From contig NZ_PVEN01000019.1 in NCBI RefSeq assembly GCF_002973525.1, positions 1 through 64,000 on the forward strand: 64,000 nucleotides of DNA. The letters are read 5' to 3'. The stretch comes from Paraburkholderia sp. BL21I4N1. GTDB lineage: Bacteria > Pseudomonadota > Gammaproteobacteria > Burkholderiales > Burkholderiaceae. Positions 63,201 through 64,000 of this stretch are shown here, one piece after another. Made by a program: the position numbers and the translations under genes. Under the pieces are notes generated by a model. The model did not search any database. It was not told where the DNA came from and saw only the letters and a list, made by a program, of their open reading frames with translations. The first letter of the stretch is position 1, and every line of letters starts with the position of its first letter.

Positions 63201-63450
63201 GGTCGTGTCGAGCGGCGCGGGGGCGGAGAGCCGCCGGTCGATCGGCACCGGTGTGTTCGGCGGCGTGCTGGCGGCCACGTTGTTCGGCCTGGTGTTCGCG
63301 CCGGTTGCGTTCCATGCGATCGCGTCGCTGACGCACGGCAAAAAGCGGCTGGCTGCCTTGCATCGCAAGCGCGACGAAAGGCGTGCGGAGCGTACGCAGC
63401 GCGCGCGTTCGGGGGAGGACGAACGCGCGCAACTGACGAACGGGCGCTGA
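60232..63450 (+). CDS. RND efflux permease, HAE1/AcrB type, without partners
   Basis: A 1,072-residue RND pump similar to MexB/AcrB. Proton-relay aspartates D407/D408 lie in ILVDDAIVVVE, and K942 in AAKNAILIVQFA. Periplasmic porter loops occupy about 40-330 and 560-870. The N-terminus FFFIDRPVFAWIVALAI is the usual first membrane segment, and a final RTQRARSGEDE tail is charged. It should export drugs or metabolites with protons. AAAGGA precedes GTG 60232. No membrane-fusion protein or outer-membrane channel gene accompanies it, which is unusual. Confidence 0.9.
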   Translation: MPFFFIDRPVFAWIVALAIVVAGALAIPLLPVAQYPRLAPPRIVISATYPGASTEVVDGNVGSIIEESLDGADNMLYYETTSDNLGNLEIDATFAPGTNPDMALVDIQNRLKQVEPRLPQQVVQQGISVFKAANTFLMLVALTSTDGTRDSVQLSDYLSRYVLRELKRAPGVGAAELWDADEALRIWVDPMKLREYGIGPTEVNAAISAQNATVTAGAIGDAPFVPGQQLTASVSVKGQLVSPEEFGQIVIKARPDGSAVRLRDVARVELGRDNYTFYSRLNGRASATVGIQLGPRGNALETSNAIRARLAELSKGLPSGVAVEIPFDNAHFVQIAIHEVLVTLAEAVVLVFFVMWLFLRDLRYTLVPTVVIPVTLMGAFLAMYACGLSINVFTMFGLVLAIGILVDDAIVVVESVHRVMEEEGLPPREATRKAMSQIGGAIIGVTAVLTAVFVPMAFFPGGVGGIYRQFAVAMIASMLVSSFMALSLTPALCANLLKPHTKSVHQREARRGLPGFAARAASRFTAGFDRAASGYRGLTARTLRRVGPMLAVYVVLVGVCGALYWHMPGGFLPSEDEGQLQVMVQLPAGATQERTLAVVKRMEAILHAEPAIANVTSVIGWSFAGSGQNVAMGFVELKDWDKRDTDALVLRDRLNEKFDKILEGDVEAQLPPAVPGVGHSDGFVFRLEDRGGVGLDALKAAREQLFAQAKASPVLASVHSEDLPDAPRVELIIDRAKAYALGVQFERLTDVLGSTFGSTYIDDFPAGGRMRRVVISADAATRMTEDDLLALSVPNATGGMVPLSAIATRHWTIGPVMLTRYNGYPSLDVSGHAAPGYSSGAAMAEMERLAASLPVGVSYDWVDAAREETAAAKLTPMLIGLSLLAVFMALAALYESWTIPLAVLMVVPLGVIGAVSAVLLRGMPNDVYFKVGMITVIGLAAKNAILIVQFARDLYQRGMPLSRAVTEAAGARFRPIVMTSAAFLLGVVPLVVSSGAGAESRRSIGTGVFGGVLAATLFGLVFAPVAFHAIASLTHGKKRLAALHRKRDERRAERTQRARSGEDERAQLTNGR

Positions 63451-63452
63451 CG

Positions 63453-63486
63453 GAGACGTTGCGGTTTCAACCAACCGCAACGTCTC
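63453..63486 (+). terminator. Perfect hairpin after the RND pump gene
   Basis: GAGACGTTGCGGTT (63453-63466) pairs with AACCGCAACGTCTC (63473-63486) around loop TCAACC, three bases after the stop codon. The 14 pairs are perfect. There is no T-run, so it may be a processing or stabilising stem as well as a terminator; it closes the long rightward operon. Confidence 0.7.
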
Positions 63487-63555
63487 GCGAAGCTTTCACC
63501 CTGTACGCTGTGCGGGGTAATGCGTTGAACCACACAGGGCTGCGTCGCGCGACGC

Positions 63556-63921
63556 TCAGCCTGCCGGTTGATTCGGCACCGCTTGCGCCGCTGCGGGCGC
63601 TCCCGCACCAGCCGGCGACTGCGTCGCACTGGCCGACACATGCGGCGCCGCTGGCATGCAGTCCGCGCGATATTCGGCTTGCAGCTTCTGCTGGGCCGCT
63701 TCGAGGTCGCTCGGATAGTCGTCGTCGTCGTTGCTGGGGCTGTAGCCTACGGCTTCGAGTTCGCCCAGTTCGTTCATCAATTGCTTGTGCGTCACTTCGC
63801 TCTTTAGCGGCGTGAACGGATAATCGTTGCATTGCTGCTGCGTAAGGCCGGGCGCGGCCATGGCCGATGCGCTACCGATCAGGAGCAGGGAGGCGAGCAG
63901 GGTCTTGGTTGCGAGTTTCAT
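63556..63921 (-). CDS. Small exported DUF4148 protein
   Basis: A 121-residue protein with a signal peptide ending near MAA-PGLT. The mature part includes LTQQQCNDYPFTPLKSEVTHKQLMNELGELEAVGYSPSNDDDDYPSDLEAAQQKL, typical of DUF4148, a Burkholderiales-specific family of unknown function (residues quoted here are split by motif in the text). The C-terminal 30 residues are Ala/Pro/Gly-rich. GGATGG precedes ATG 63921 on the minus strand. It converges with the RND gene. Confidence 0.8.
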   Translation of the reverse strand: MKLATKTLLASLLLIGSASAMAAPGLTQQQCNDYPFTPLKSEVTHKQLMNELGELEAVGYSPSNDDDDYPSDLEAAQQKLQAEYRADCMPAAPHVSASATQSPAGAGAPAAAQAVPNQPAG

Positions 63922-64000
63922 TTTTTACCATCCACGAGAAGGATCGAGTCGGGCCGCCAGTACGATCGGCGGGATGGCTGTAGGCTAGTGGAGGCGGTAT
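63922..64000. other. Right edge of window
   Basis: Only the upstream region of the DUF4148 gene lies here; its ribosome binding site is near 63930. Nothing else can be recognised in the last 79 bases. Confidence 0.5.

Overview
The window looks like a chromosome segment of a Burkholderiaceae bacterium, most likely Paraburkholderia. Reasons: high GC, GTG and TTG starts beside ATG, many LysR regulators, DUF4148 and DUF4142 proteins, a double-length UvrA, and an intergenic palindrome of a kind I associate with Paraburkholderia. The genus is inferred from memory of gene families; no alignment was run. No rRNA, tRNA, CRISPR array, integrase or intact insertion sequence was seen.

Layout. 1-5.1 kb is an accessory stretch of lower GC: an McrBC type IV restriction pair, a small Cys-rich AT-rich putative lipoprotein and an orphan PAAR spike protein. 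5.2-8.9 kb holds a complete alpha-hydroxyketone quorum-sensing set of the Cqs/Lqs type: synthase, convergent response regulator and membrane histidine kinase. 9.1-19.9 kb is nutrient handling: LuxR regulator, amino-acid permease, DmpA-type peptidase, two MFS carriers, a metal amidohydrolase, an EamA exporter and two LysR regulators. 19.89-20.56 kb is one long palindrome filling a convergent gap, followed by a CheV-like protein, a DUF4142 protein, a TPR-glycosyltransferase, an aldo/keto reductase, an SDR with a divergent LysR, and a short SSB-like protein.

27.9-35.1 kb is a catabolic block: LysR, divergent acyl-CoA dehydrogenase, class III CoA-transferase, MHS-type transporter, then a two-domain Asp/Glu-racemase-family protein. 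35.2-41.3 kb is a 1,975-residue UvrA with four ABC modules behind a near-consensus LexA box.

42.3-63.5 kb is the most interesting part. All its genes point right: TonB, ExbB, two ExbD and a TPR protein; an XRE-cupin regulator; a large TonB-dependent receptor; a complete YejABEF peptide importer; a TldD/TldE protease pair; two tandem GNAT acetyltransferases; and an RND pump without partners. Together they read as a route that takes a peptide (perhaps a modified one) across both membranes, cleaves it, possibly acetylates the product, and exports something. That reading is inference; each component is recognisable on its own.
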